NCBI RefSeq assembly: GCF_011927695.1
Contig: NZ_JAATJE010000001.1
Span: forward strand, 806,001-870,000
Source of the DNA: Sphingomonas jejuensis
GTDB lineage: Bacteria > Pseudomonadota > Alphaproteobacteria > Sphingomonadales > Sphingomonadaceae
Reading direction: 5' to 3'
Length of the DNA: 64,000 bases
The position numbers and the translations under genes were made by a program. The notes beneath the pieces were generated by a model that was not told the DNA's origin, did not search any database, and worked only from the letters and a program-made list of their open reading frames with translations. Position 1 is the first letter of the stretch; the number at the start of each line of letters is the position of its first letter. Shown in pieces: positions 35,069-42,679 of the stretch.

Positions 35069-35790
35069 GCTTCGCTGCGACCGTGCTCACGCTCTACCCC
35101 GACATGTTTCCCGGCCCCTTGGGGCACAGCATCGCCGGACGCGCGCTCGCCGAGGGGCGCTGGTCGATGGACACGGTGCAGATCCGTGATCATGCCACGG
35201 ATCGTCACCGCACCGTGGATGACACGCCGGCCGGGGGCGGGGCGGGCATGGTGCTGCGCGTCGACGTGCTGGCCCGCGCGCTGGACGCTGTGCCGGCGGA
35301 CGGCCGCCCGCGACTGGCGCTCAGCCCGCGGGGGGCGCCCTTGTCGCAGGCGCGGGTGCGGTCGCTGGCGGCTGGGCCGGGGGTCGTCCTCGTCTGCGGT
35401 CGTTTCGAGGGGTTCGACGAGCGTCTGTTCGACGGGCGGAATGTGGAGCCGGTCTCGATCGGCGACTATGTGCTGTCGGGTGGGGAGATGGGGGCGCTGG
35501 TTCTCCTGGACGCTTGCATCCGCCTGCTCCCCGGCGTAATGGGCGCGGCTTCCAGCGGGGATGACGAGAGCTTCGAAAACGGGCTGCTCGAACACCCGCA
35601 TTATACCCGACCCGTTGACTGGGAAGGGCGCTTGATCCCCGAAGTGCTGCGATCGGGGGATCATGCGCGGATCGCGGCCTGGCGCAAGTCGATGGCCGAG
35701 ACCGATACACGGCTAAGGCGGCCGGACCTTTGGGAGCGCCACGTCGGCGCTCGGGTCGGGTCGCCCTCTGGCGCGCGGCATGATGATTGA
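35065..35790 (+). CDS. trmD: tRNA (guanine37-N1)-methyltransferase
   Basis: SPOUT-family enzyme that methylates G37 next to the anticodon and prevents frameshifting. The 241-aa product starts at the ATG at 35065. Knot motifs are intact: [31 protein letters not shown] and [20 protein letters not shown] (reading [15 protein letters not shown]). The C-terminal HPHYTRP and [10 protein letters not shown] are family signatures. It is coupled to the small membrane protein upstream and followed 9 nt later by rplS. Confidence 0.96.
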   Translation: MSFAATVLTLYPDMFPGPLGHSIAGRALAEGRWSMDTVQIRDHATDRHRTVDDTPAGGGAGMVLRVDVLARALDAVPADGRPRLALSPRGAPLSQARVRSLAAGPGVVLVCGRFEGFDERLFDGRNVEPVSIGDYVLSGGEMGALVLLDACIRLLPGVMGAASSGDDESFENGLLEHPHYTRPVDWEGRLIPEVLRSGDHARIAAWRKSMAETDTRLRRPDLWERHVGARVGSPSGARHDD

Positions 35791-35799
35791 GGCGACGAC

Positions 35800-36174
35800 A
35801 TGAACCTGATCCAGCAGCTCGAAGCCGAGGCGATCGAGCAGTTCAACAGCACCAAGCAGATCCCCGAGTTCCGCCCCGGCGACACGCTGCGCGTCGGCGT
35901 GAAGGTGGTCGAGGGCGAGCGCACCCGCGTCCAGGCCTATGAGGGCGTGTGCATCGCCCGCGCCAACAAGGGCATGGGGTCGAGCTTCACGGTCCGCAAG
36001 ATCAGCTTCGGCGAGGGTGTGGAGCGCGTGTTCCCGCTTTACTCGCCGAACATCGATTCGATCGAGGTGGTTCGCCGCGGTGCCGTGCGTCGTGCCAAGC
36101 TCTATTATCTGCGTGGCCGCACCGGCAAGTCGGCCCGCATCGCGGAGCGTCGGGACCCGCGCACGGAGGGCTGA
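35800..36174 (+). CDS. rplS: 50S ribosomal protein L19
   Basis: Large-subunit protein at the 30S-50S interface. The 124-aa product starts [20 protein letters not shown] and has the conserved [48 protein letters not shown] and [17 protein letters not shown] blocks. It is the last gene of the trmD-rplS unit. A strong bidirectional terminator follows 24 nt after the stop. Confidence 0.97.
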   Translation: MNLIQQLEAEAIEQFNSTKQIPEFRPGDTLRVGVKVVEGERTRVQAYEGVCIARANKGMGSSFTVRKISFGEGVERVFPLYSPNIDSIEVVRRGAVRRAKLYYLRGRTGKSARIAERRDPRTEG

Positions 36175-36197
36175 TCGCCTTCTTGGAATGCTCTTTG

Positions 36198-36234
36198 AAA
36201 AAGGGGCGCGGTCCGGCCGGATCGCGCCCCTTTT
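36198..36234. terminator. Bidirectional Rho-independent terminator after rplS
   Basis: AAAAAGGGGCGCG pairs with CGCGCCCCTTTT around a 12-nt GC-rich loop, giving a T-run on both strands. It ends trmD-rplS on the plus strand and, read the other way, the small zinc-ribbon-like gene that stops at 36253. Confidence 0.9.
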
Positions 36235-36252
36235 CATGTCCGGAGCCGTGGA

Positions 36253-36420
36253 TCAGCTTTTGCGACCCGGTCCATTTCGGGAGCAGGTGTCGCAGATGAT
36301 CACCAGCCGCGCCTGATAGCCGTCTGGCTGCGGCGCATGATCGCCGCAGCGGTAGCAATATTCGTTCGATATGGTCGCGGTCGGCCGTCTCGCGGCAATG
36401 CCCCGGTGCCTGGTCGCCAA
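36253..36420 (-). CDS. Small CxxC zinc-ribbon-like protein, TTG start
   Basis: A 55-aa protein that is easy to miss. On the minus strand AAGGAGAGGA is followed 7 nt later by TTG at 36420. The product starts ATRHRGIAARRPT and holds two CxxC pairs, CYRC and CDTC, 18 residues apart, typical of a zinc ribbon. It ends SRNGPGRKS and has no ATG start in frame nearby. The strong ribosome site, the paired CxxC and the shared bidirectional terminator 19 nt downstream support a real gene. Function unknown; a regulator or ribosome-associated zinc protein is possible. Confidence 0.6.
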   Translation of the reverse strand: MATRHRGIAARRPTATISNEYCYRCGDHAPQPDGYQARLVIICDTCSRNGPGRKS

Positions 36421-36633
36421 AGCAAGTCCTCTCCTTGTTTTGCACCCGACAAGCCGCCGCGCTGGCAAATGTTCCCGAACGCGCAGGTGCATCCTGTCCC
36501 GTTCTGGTACGGCCGACGGCGGAGCCTTTGGCGTTCTGAACAGGTGGCTCGCGCTCGGCCGCGCCTTTCGGGAGACGCTGCCGGATCGTTTGAAGGAAAC
36601 CGTTCGTTGACCGGCGCTTGACCGGGAGGGACG

Positions 36634-37401
36634 ATGCCGAAGGACGGGGCCACGGGGCCGAGCAGGATCTGGCTGGTTCGCCACGGCGAGAGCGCCGGCA
36701 ACGTCGCCCGCGACCGCGCGCACGAGAGCGGGCTCGACCGCATCGATCTGGCCGCACGCGACGTCGACATCCCCTTGTCGCCGCTCGGCGAGGATCAGGC
36801 CGCCGCACTCGGCGCCCATGTGGCGCGGGCGAATGCGGAGGACCGGCCGGAGGTCATCCTCGTCTCCCCCTATCGCCGTGCCCTCCAGACCGCCGGCCGC
36901 ATCACGGGCGCGTTGGATGGCGGGAGCGACCTCCCGCTCCGCATCGACGAACGACTGCGGGAGAAGGAGTTCGGCATCCTCGACGGGCTGACCACGCGCG
37001 GCGTCACTGCCGTCTACCCTGAACAGGCGGAGTTCCGGCGGCTGCTCGGCAAATTCTACCACCGGCCGCCGGGCGGGGAGAGCTGGTGCGACGTGATCTT
37101 CCGCCTGCGCTCGCTCCTGGACACGGTCGCCATCCGTCACGCCGACCAGCGCGTCATGATCGTCGCGCATCAGGTCGTGGTCCTGTGCATGCGCTACATC
37201 ATCGAGGAGCTGACGGAAGACGAGATCCTCGCGATCGATGCCGAGGGCGACGTCGCCAACTGCTCGGTCACTGAATACCGCCGTGATCCGGCCGGCGGCG
37301 GGCTCCGGCTGGTCCGCTACAACGCCACCGACCACCTGGAGCGCGCGGCCGATGCGGAGGTCACGGCGGAGCCCGACCGCGCCGGGGGGATCCGCGGATG
37401 A
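36634..37401 (+). CDS. Histidine phosphatase family protein
   Basis: A 255-aa member of the phosphoglycerate-mutase-like branch 1 histidine phosphatases. The catalytic histidine motif LVRHGESAGN lies at about residues 14-23, the second arginine motif in LVSPYRRALQTA, the acid/base EKEFGILDG at about 110, and the second histidine in MIVAHQVVVLCMRYI. The substrate is not evident; the family ranges from sugar phosphates to nucleotides. The stop overlaps the NAD(P)HX dehydratase ATG by 4 nt, so the two are co-translated, which may point to a role near nucleotide-cofactor metabolism. Confidence 0.88.
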   Translation: MPKDGATGPSRIWLVRHGESAGNVARDRAHESGLDRIDLAARDVDIPLSPLGEDQAAALGAHVARANAEDRPEVILVSPYRRALQTAGRITGALDGGSDLPLRIDERLREKEFGILDGLTTRGVTAVYPEQAEFRRLLGKFYHRPPGGESWCDVIFRLRSLLDTVAIRHADQRVMIVAHQVVVLCMRYIIEELTEDEILAIDAEGDVANCSVTEYRRDPAGGGLRLVRYNATDHLERAADAEVTAEPDRAGGIRG

Positions 37402-38279
37402 GCCGGGACGCGACCGCCATCGACAGCGGCTGGATTGCTGCCAATCCCGCGCCCGTCCACAAGGTCGGCACCACCAAGAACAGTCGCGGCCGTGTGCTCG
37501 CGGTTGGTGGATCGCGGATGGTGCCGGGCGCCCTGCGGCTGACGGGTGAGGCGGCGTTGCGCGTCGGCGCGGGCAAGCTGCAGATGGCGACCGTCCGCTC
37601 GGTCGCGCTGATGCTCGGCCTGCTGGTTCCGGAAGGCGGTTCGATCGGCCTGCCCGAGGATGATGGCGGCGAACTTGCCGATCCGGGCGATGCACTCGTG
37701 TCGGCGCTCAACAGCTGCGACGCCGTGGTGGTGGGCCCGGGCATCGGTGATCCAGCCGCCGCTGCCCGGGCAACCGAAGCGGTCCTCCGGTGCGCCGAAT
37801 CCGAAGCCCTGCTGGTCGTCGATGCGCTTTCGATCGCGGCGCTGCGGGACCGTGCGGAGGCGCTCAAACCCTTCGCCGGCCGGTTGCTGATCACCCCGCA
37901 TCATGGCGAGATGGCGGCGCTGACCGGCGCGGAGGTGGACGCCATTGCCGCCGATCCGGCCAGCCATGCGCGGACGGTGGCGCGAACCTACGGCGCCGTG
38001 GTCGTCCTGAAGGGCAGCGACACCATGGTGGCGGCGCCCGACGGCGCGCTGCTCCACTATGGCGGCGGCGGCACGGGGCTGGCGACGGGCGGGTCGGGCG
38101 ACGTGCTGGCGGGCGCGATCGCCGGGCTGCTGTCGCGCGGCGCCAGCCCGCTGATCGCGGCCGGCTGGGGCGTGTGGCTGCATGGGCAGAGCGGCCGCCG
38201 CGTCGCGACCACCTGCGGCCCGATCGGCTTCCTGGCGCGCGAAGTTCCGGCCGAGTTTCCGAAGCTGCTGCCGCAATAA
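37398..38279 (+). CDS. nnrD: ADP/ATP-dependent NAD(P)H-hydrate dehydratase (NnrD domain only)
   Basis: Repairs hydrated NADH/NADPH by ATP- or ADP-dependent dehydration. The 293-aa product is a ribokinase-fold YjeF C-terminal domain with TKNSRGRVLAVGGSRMVPGA near the start, VVGPGIGDPAA, LLITPHHGEMAALTG and the nucleotide signature GLATGGSGDVLAGAIAGLL. The N-terminal epimerase domain (NnrE), often fused, is absent, so an epimerase gene would have to be elsewhere. It is translationally coupled to the histidine phosphatase. Confidence 0.93.
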   Translation: MSRDATAIDSGWIAANPAPVHKVGTTKNSRGRVLAVGGSRMVPGALRLTGEAALRVGAGKLQMATVRSVALMLGLLVPEGGSIGLPEDDGGELADPGDALVSALNSCDAVVVGPGIGDPAAAARATEAVLRCAESEALLVVDALSIAALRDRAEALKPFAGRLLITPHHGEMAALTGAEVDAIAADPASHARTVARTYGAVVVLKGSDTMVAAPDGALLHYGGGGTGLATGGSGDVLAGAIAGLLSRGASPLIAAGWGVWLHGQSGRRVATTCGPIGFLAREVPAEFPKLLPQ

Positions 38280-38357
38280 TATCGATTATATGTATCATGG
38301 ATCAGTTTTTGCGCCGCCGGCACCAATCATTGGTGGCGATGGCCTCCATGCTCGCCG

Positions 38358-39665
38358 ATGCAGGGCGGCATGAGGCCCAGAACCGCGGACCCCGCCAACG
38401 TCGCCGTCGCCATCCCGGTGAAGAACGAGGAAGCGGCGATCGGCGCCTGTCTCGCCGCCCTCGACCAGGCGGCATCGCGCCATCCCGGCCGTACCACCAT
38501 CGTCGCGGTCGCCAACGACTGCGACGATCGCACGGTGGAGATCCTGTCGGCCGCGCGGCCCGCCCATGCGCGCCTGATCTGGACGGCCGTGTCGCTGCTG
38601 CCGGGCCACCGCCATGCCGGCTGGGCGCGGCGACTTGCCTTTGACGCCGCGGCCGCGGTTCTCAGCCATGAGGACGACCTGCTGCTGTCCACCGATGCCG
38701 ACACGGAGGTGGACGGGGCATGGATCGTCCGCAACGCCGCCCATCTCGGTCGCGGCATCGATGCGGTCGCCGGTCGCGCGCTGACCCGGCGGGCGGAGCG
38801 CAAGGCGCTGGGCGGGCAGGCGTTCGACCGGCTCAACATGCTCGGCCGCTATTACGGCCTCGCCGACTACCTCCGCACGGCAGGCGACGCGCACGAGACG
38901 GAGGGCTGGCCACGCCATTTCTACGAAGGTGGCGCCAGCATCGCGCTCCGCCTCGGCATGTACCGCGCGATCGGCGGCGCGCCGACGCCGCCGGTGGCGG
39001 AGGACCGCGCGCTGTTCGACCGCATACGGGCGCATGGCGGCAACGTAGTGCATCCGATCGACGTGCGCGTGTTCACGTCCTGCCGGCTGGATGGTCGCGC
39101 GCCCGGCGGCATGGCCGATACCTTCCGGACTTGGATCGCGCAGGGTGAGGACGATCCGCTGCACGAGACATACCGGATGGCGGCGGCACTGGCGCCGCAC
39201 TGGGCGCTGCCGGGCGACCGGCTGTCGTTCCGCACCCTTCCAGCCGCGGTGAAGGAGGCGCAGGCGCTGCTGAAGGCCACACGCCGCGGCGCGTCAGCTC
39301 CGGCGCCAGAGGTCGAGCCGGTACGCTTCCCGCCGGTCATGGTGAAGCGGCCCGACACGCTCGCCCAAACTCTCGCGGAGCAGCTCGACCGCGTCATCCC
39401 CGCTCAGCGGGTAGTCGGTCAGCCCGGTCCAGTGGACCAGCAGGATGTCGCCGCCGGGCCGAACGGCATCGGCCACATAGTCCGCCATCCGCCGGACATC
39501 GTCCGCATCCCAGTAATAGACGACCTCGGACAGGAGCATGAGGTCGAAGCGGCCGGCGGGCTGGTCGGCCGGGAGCTGGCGGCGCTCGAACCGGACCTGC
39601 TCGAGACCGGCGCAGCGCGCGCGCGCCGCCGCCAGCGCGGTCTCCGAGACGTCCACGGCCAATAG
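38358..39665 (+). CDS. Family 2 glycosyltransferase with antisense-derived C-terminal extension
   Basis: A GT-A fold family 2 glycosyltransferase. Motifs are VAVAIPVKNEEAAIGACLAA (N-terminus), VAVANDCDDRTVEIL, LLLSTDADTEVDGAW (DxD-like TDADTE) and PPVAEDRALFDR. The normal domain ends near residue 310. From about residue 313 to the stop (435) the frame runs antisense through the convergent methyltransferase gene (372 nt), giving non-conserved residues. It probably forms a functional set with the methyltransferase, PIG-L deacetylase and acyl-CoA dehydrogenase on the opposite strand. The starts at 38358 and 38370 (ATG) are equally possible. Acceptor and donor sugars are unknown. Confidence 0.8.
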   Translation: MQGGMRPRTADPANVAVAIPVKNEEAAIGACLAALDQAASRHPGRTTIVAVANDCDDRTVEILSAARPAHARLIWTAVSLLPGHRHAGWARRLAFDAAAAVLSHEDDLLLSTDADTEVDGAWIVRNAAHLGRGIDAVAGRALTRRAERKALGGQAFDRLNMLGRYYGLADYLRTAGDAHETEGWPRHFYEGGASIALRLGMYRAIGGAPTPPVAEDRALFDRIRAHGGNVVHPIDVRVFTSCRLDGRAPGGMADTFRTWIAQGEDDPLHETYRMAAALAPHWALPGDRLSFRTLPAAVKEAQALLKATRRGASAPAPEVEPVRFPPVMVKRPDTLAQTLAEQLDRVIPAQRVVGQPGPVDQQDVAAGPNGIGHIVRHPPDIVRIPVIDDLGQEHEVEAAGGLVGRELAALEPDLLETGAARARRRQRGLRDVHGQ

Positions 39666-39875
39666 GTCGCGACACAGCGGCGCCAGCCGCCGGGTCAGCA
39701 CGCCGTTGGCGCATCCGACCTCGAGCGCGGCGGCATAGTCCGTGCGAGGCAGGGCGGCGATCGTGTGATCGTACTTGGCGGCCTCGTAGTCGCTCGTTTC
39801 GAAGTCCCAGGGGTCGCCCTTCTCCCTGAACAGCGCCTCGAAATAGTCAGGGTCGATCGATCGTTCGCGGCGCAT
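39294..39875 (-). CDS. NodS-like SAM-dependent methyltransferase
   Basis: A 193-aa class I methyltransferase. Motif I is ALEVGCANGVLTRRLAP (about residues 49-65), motif II LLAVDVSETALAAAR, and motif IV DLMLLSEVVYYW. The N-terminal YFEALFREKGDPWDFETSDY is typical of the NodS group, whose founder N-methylates deacetylated chitooligosaccharides in Nod-factor synthesis. It overlaps the PIG-L deacetylase by 29 nt, so it is co-translated with it, and overlaps the convergent glycosyltransferase by 372 nt. The real acceptor is unknown; a deacetylated amino sugar is a reasonable inference. Confidence 0.87.
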   Translation of the reverse strand: MRRERSIDPDYFEALFREKGDPWDFETSDYEAAKYDHTIAALPRTDYAAALEVGCANGVLTRRLAPLCRDLLAVDVSETALAAARARCAGLEQVRFERRQLPADQPAGRFDLMLLSEVVYYWDADDVRRMADYVADAVRPGGDILLVHWTGLTDYPLSGDDAVELLRESLGERVGPLHHDRREAYRLDLWRRS

Positions 39876-40608
39876 GGCGAGGCTCCAGAAGCAGGGTGAC
39901 GGGCTGGTCGACGAGCCGACGCATCGACCGCGGCAGGCAGAACGCCTCGCCTCCCAGGATGCGCCCGCCCAGTTGCGATCGATGGAGGTTCAGCGCGCGC
40001 CGTTGGCGAGCGCGTGTCGCATGCGTGTCGATCCGGCGGACACGGGCCGGGCCGACCGCAGCCGCCAGGTCGTCCTGCGTCCATCCCCAGACGAGGTAAT
40101 GGAACAGGTGGGTCTCGGCGGCGCGGGACACCTCGGCGGCCAGCGTCGCCGCGCCTTCATGGTCGCAATGCGGCTCACCCGGCCAGGTCACCGCGATCCG
40201 CCCGATCCGGTGGCGGCGGCAGACCGCGACCAGGCGCCGGACGGTGCGCTTGAACGCGGCTGTGTCCGTTGCGTGCGGTGCCGCATCGCCCCAGCCAAGC
40301 TGGAGGGCAGCGACCGACGCGCCAAGCGCGCGAAGTGCCTGGCGGGCCTCCGCACGACGCAGGGCCGCGATCCGGCGCCGCGTCCATCCGGGCGCACCGA
40401 CATGCGATCCGCTGCCGTCGGTCAGGAAGGCGACGATGGGCGGCGCGCCGTCCTTGCACAGCCGCGCGATCAGGCCGCCGGCACCCAGCGTTTCGTCGTC
40501 GGGATGCGGCACGATGATCAGCCATCGTCGCTGTCGCCGATCTCCGGGGGGAAGCGGCGTCGACCGGGCGAGCAGCCTGCGCCGCGCGGTCCAGCCCGGC
40601 GCTACCAC
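39847..40608 (-). CDS. PIG-L family deacetylase
   Basis: A 253-aa zinc-dependent N-deacetylase (LmbE/PIG-L fold), of the type acting on N-acetylglucosamine conjugates. The zinc motif PHPDDETLGAGGL is near residues 26-38 and the second ligand is in EPHCDHEGAATLA. The GTG at 40608 (7 nt inside the end of the acyl-CoA dehydrogenase gene) is the preferred start, with TTG at 40611 possible. The 3' end overlaps the methyltransferase start by 29 nt. Together with that gene it suggests deacetylation followed by methylation of an amino sugar. Confidence 0.88.
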   Translation of the reverse strand: MVAPGWTARRRLLARSTPLPPGDRRQRRWLIIVPHPDDETLGAGGLIARLCKDGAPPIVAFLTDGSGSHVGAPGWTRRRIAALRRAEARQALRALGASVAALQLGWGDAAPHATDTAAFKRTVRRLVAVCRRHRIGRIAVTWPGEPHCDHEGAATLAAEVSRAAETHLFHYLVWGWTQDDLAAAVGPARVRRIDTHATRARQRRALNLHRSQLGGRILGGEAFCLPRSMRRLVDQPVTLLLEPRHAPRTIDRP

Positions 40609-41714
40609 CAACCGCGCTCGCCCCAATGATCGTGATCGATCCAGGCGGCGGCTGCGCGGTCCCGCGCCTGGTCCGGAACCGGCTGGCGCAGGTAGAGGCC
40701 GAGGTCGCGGGTGATGCGGTCGATCCGGCTGTCCTCGAAAAAGGACGCTGTGCCGACCGCGCGCGCAGCGCCCTCCATCGTGGCGAGCGCGGCGTCCTCC
40801 ACGATCCCGCGCGTCATCAGGACAAGCGGGATGGCATCGGCGGTGCGTGCCTCCGCGGCCTTCGCGGCGCGGCGGACCCACTGGGCGGCGGACCTCGTGG
40901 CGGCCACGCTGTGCCCGAAGCGGAGGCGCTGCACCGGGTCGTCTCGCTTGCCCGTCTGCACAAGGTGGTCGCGCCAGTGCCGCAGCAGCGCCTGCGCCGC
41001 GCCCTGCTGCACGCAGGCAAAGCGCCATGCTCCGGCCGTGAACATCGGCTCGCGCTCGTAATCGCCGGGCCCACCGATCAGTGCATCGGGCGCCAGCGCG
41101 ACGTCCTCGAAGTCGAACCGTCCGCTGACCGTCCCCTTCATGCCGCGCACGCGCCAGCCTCGATTGTCGGCGCGGTCCGGCGTCGCGCCGATGTCCACCA
41201 GCACCAACTGCTTGATGCCGTCGTCCCGGCGCGCGGTGATCAGCGCCCGGTCGATATGCCCGCCGCCCGTCGCGAACGACTTGGCACCGGCCAGCCGCAG
41301 GCCGCTTCTTTCGTGTGTCACCAGCCGGACGCCGTCGGCATGGTCGGTGTTCCACACGCCAAAGCACCGACCGGCGGCAAGATGGCGATGCAGCGCCGCG
41401 CGCTGTGCATCGTCGCCATAGGTGTGGACGAGCTGCACCGCATTCACATGCCCTTCGAACACGCGGCCAAGGCTCAGGTCCGCGCCGCCGATCGCTGTCA
41501 GTGCGTCAGCCAGTGCGTCGACCGCTGCCTCGTCGGTCAGCACGACGAACTGGTCGAGCCCGCCGATTGCCGCCAGGCTGGCAAGCGGGCCGGCGGGAAA
41601 GGCCTCCGGCGGGTTGCTGCGGTCCCATTCGTGGATCAGCCGATCCAGCGCCTCCTGGAAGCCTCCGTCGTCTCGGTGGCGCGGCGCGGGATCACGCAGG
41701 TCGGGATCGGTCAT
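40602..41714 (-). CDS. Acyl-CoA dehydrogenase-like protein
   Basis: A 370-aa protein (from the ATG at 41714; an ATG at 41750 is possible) with acyl-CoA dehydrogenase fold features: an all-helical start, a middle beta region with CFGVWNTD and GLRLAGAKSFATGGGHIDRALI, WRVRGMKGTVSGRFDFEDVAL, and a helical C-terminal domain (FACVQQGAAQALLRHW). The first gene of the operon, it overlaps the PIG-L gene by 7 nt. I cannot identify the catalytic base with confidence, so dehydrogenase or monooxygenase-like activity stays open. In this cassette it may act on an acyl chain or an amine. Confidence 0.8.
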   Translation of the reverse strand: MTDPDLRDPAPRHRDDGGFQEALDRLIHEWDRSNPPEAFPAGPLASLAAIGGLDQFVVLTDEAAVDALADALTAIGGADLSLGRVFEGHVNAVQLVHTYGDDAQRAALHRHLAAGRCFGVWNTDHADGVRLVTHERSGLRLAGAKSFATGGGHIDRALITARRDDGIKQLVLVDIGATPDRADNRGWRVRGMKGTVSGRFDFEDVALAPDALIGGPGDYEREPMFTAGAWRFACVQQGAAQALLRHWRDHLVQTGKRDDPVQRLRFGHSVAATRSAAQWVRRAAKAAEARTADAIPLVLMTRGIVEDAALATMEGAARAVGTASFFEDSRIDRITRDLGLYLRQPVPDQARDRAAAAWIDHDHWGERGWW

Positions 41715-41911
41715 CAAGGATTCCGGGATCGGTTGCAGGGCGGCTGCCATCCCGTCAGGTGCGGCAAGCCCGTCAACGCATCAACCGGAAAGTCGCGCCG
41801 CGTTCTCGCGTAGTTGCCTCGCGCACGGCATGTTGTAACGGAACTCACCCATGCACGCTCGAAGGGCCACTCGTTGAAGATCGCGCCGCCGGGGCCCCGC
41901 CAGGAGCGCAC

Positions 41912-42625
41912 ATGGTGACCGGATGGGCCGTCCCCGTCCTGTTCGGCATCGCCGCCAGCCTGGCCACGTTGCTGGGCGGCGTGCTTGCGCTCAGCCTGTC
42001 TGCGCGGATGACGGCGCTGCTGGCCGTGGCGGCAGGGATCGTGCTGGGCGTCGCCTTCCTCGACCTGCTGCCCGAAGCGCTGGAGCATGGCAGAGGGCTC
42101 TATGACGCGCGGACCATCCTCGCCTTCGCGGCGGGAGGTATGGCGGCCTATCTGCTGCTCGCGCGCGTGCTCGCGGGGCTGGAGCGCTTCGGATCGCTCC
42201 GGGCGCACCTCGCCCCGGCAAGCCTGACGCTCCACAGCCTGATGGACGGGCTGGCGATGGGCCTCGCCTTTCAGATCGCCCCCGGCATCGGCTGGATGGT
42301 GGCGGTGGGCGTGCTGACCCACGACATCGCCGACGGGCTCAACACGGTCAGCCTGGCGCTGGAGGCGACCCGCCGGCGCACCGCGCTCCGCTGGCTGGCG
42401 CTGAACGGGGCGGCACCGCTGACGGGGGTGCTGATCGGGCTCGCGGTGTCCTTGCCCGATGCGGCGCTCGCCCCTGCGATGGCGCTGTTCGCCGGCATGT
42501 TCGTCTATATCGGCGCCGTGGAACTCGTTCCGCGCTGTCTTGCGCGCGACGAGCGGCTGCGGACGCCGGTGCAGGTGCTGTGCGGCATGGGGCTGATGCT
42601 CGCCGTGACGATGCTGGGCGACTAG
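41912..42625 (+). CDS. ZIP family divalent metal transporter
   Basis: A 237-aa inner-membrane protein with about eight helices. Metal-site motifs are in helix 4 (TLHSLMDGLAMGLAF) and helix 5 (VLTHDIADGLNTVSLALE). It resembles ZupT/GufA-like zinc and iron uptake proteins. The ATG at 41912 follows CAGGAG. It is divergent from the acyl-CoA dehydrogenase gene (197 bp between starts). The cupin gene starts 54 nt later on the same strand. TGTTGTAAC at 41831 is at most a weak Zur half-site and I do not rely on it. Confidence 0.88.
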   Translation: MVTGWAVPVLFGIAASLATLLGGVLALSLSARMTALLAVAAGIVLGVAFLDLLPEALEHGRGLYDARTILAFAAGGMAAYLLLARVLAGLERFGSLRAHLAPASLTLHSLMDGLAMGLAFQIAPGIGWMVAVGVLTHDIADGLNTVSLALEATRRRTALRWLALNGAAPLTGVLIGLAVSLPDAALAPAMALFAGMFVYIGAVELVPRCLARDERLRTPVQVLCGMGLMLAVTMLGD

Positions 42626-42679
42626 GCGGCCGCCCTCCGCCCCGCTGGCAAAGCCGTGCCTGCTCGGCTACCCGGTGCC

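Noticed and set aside
41831-41839. Zur-like box (TGTTGTAAC) upstream of the ZIP transporter.
   Set aside because: Only one imperfect half-site is present and no inverted partner lies at the right distance.
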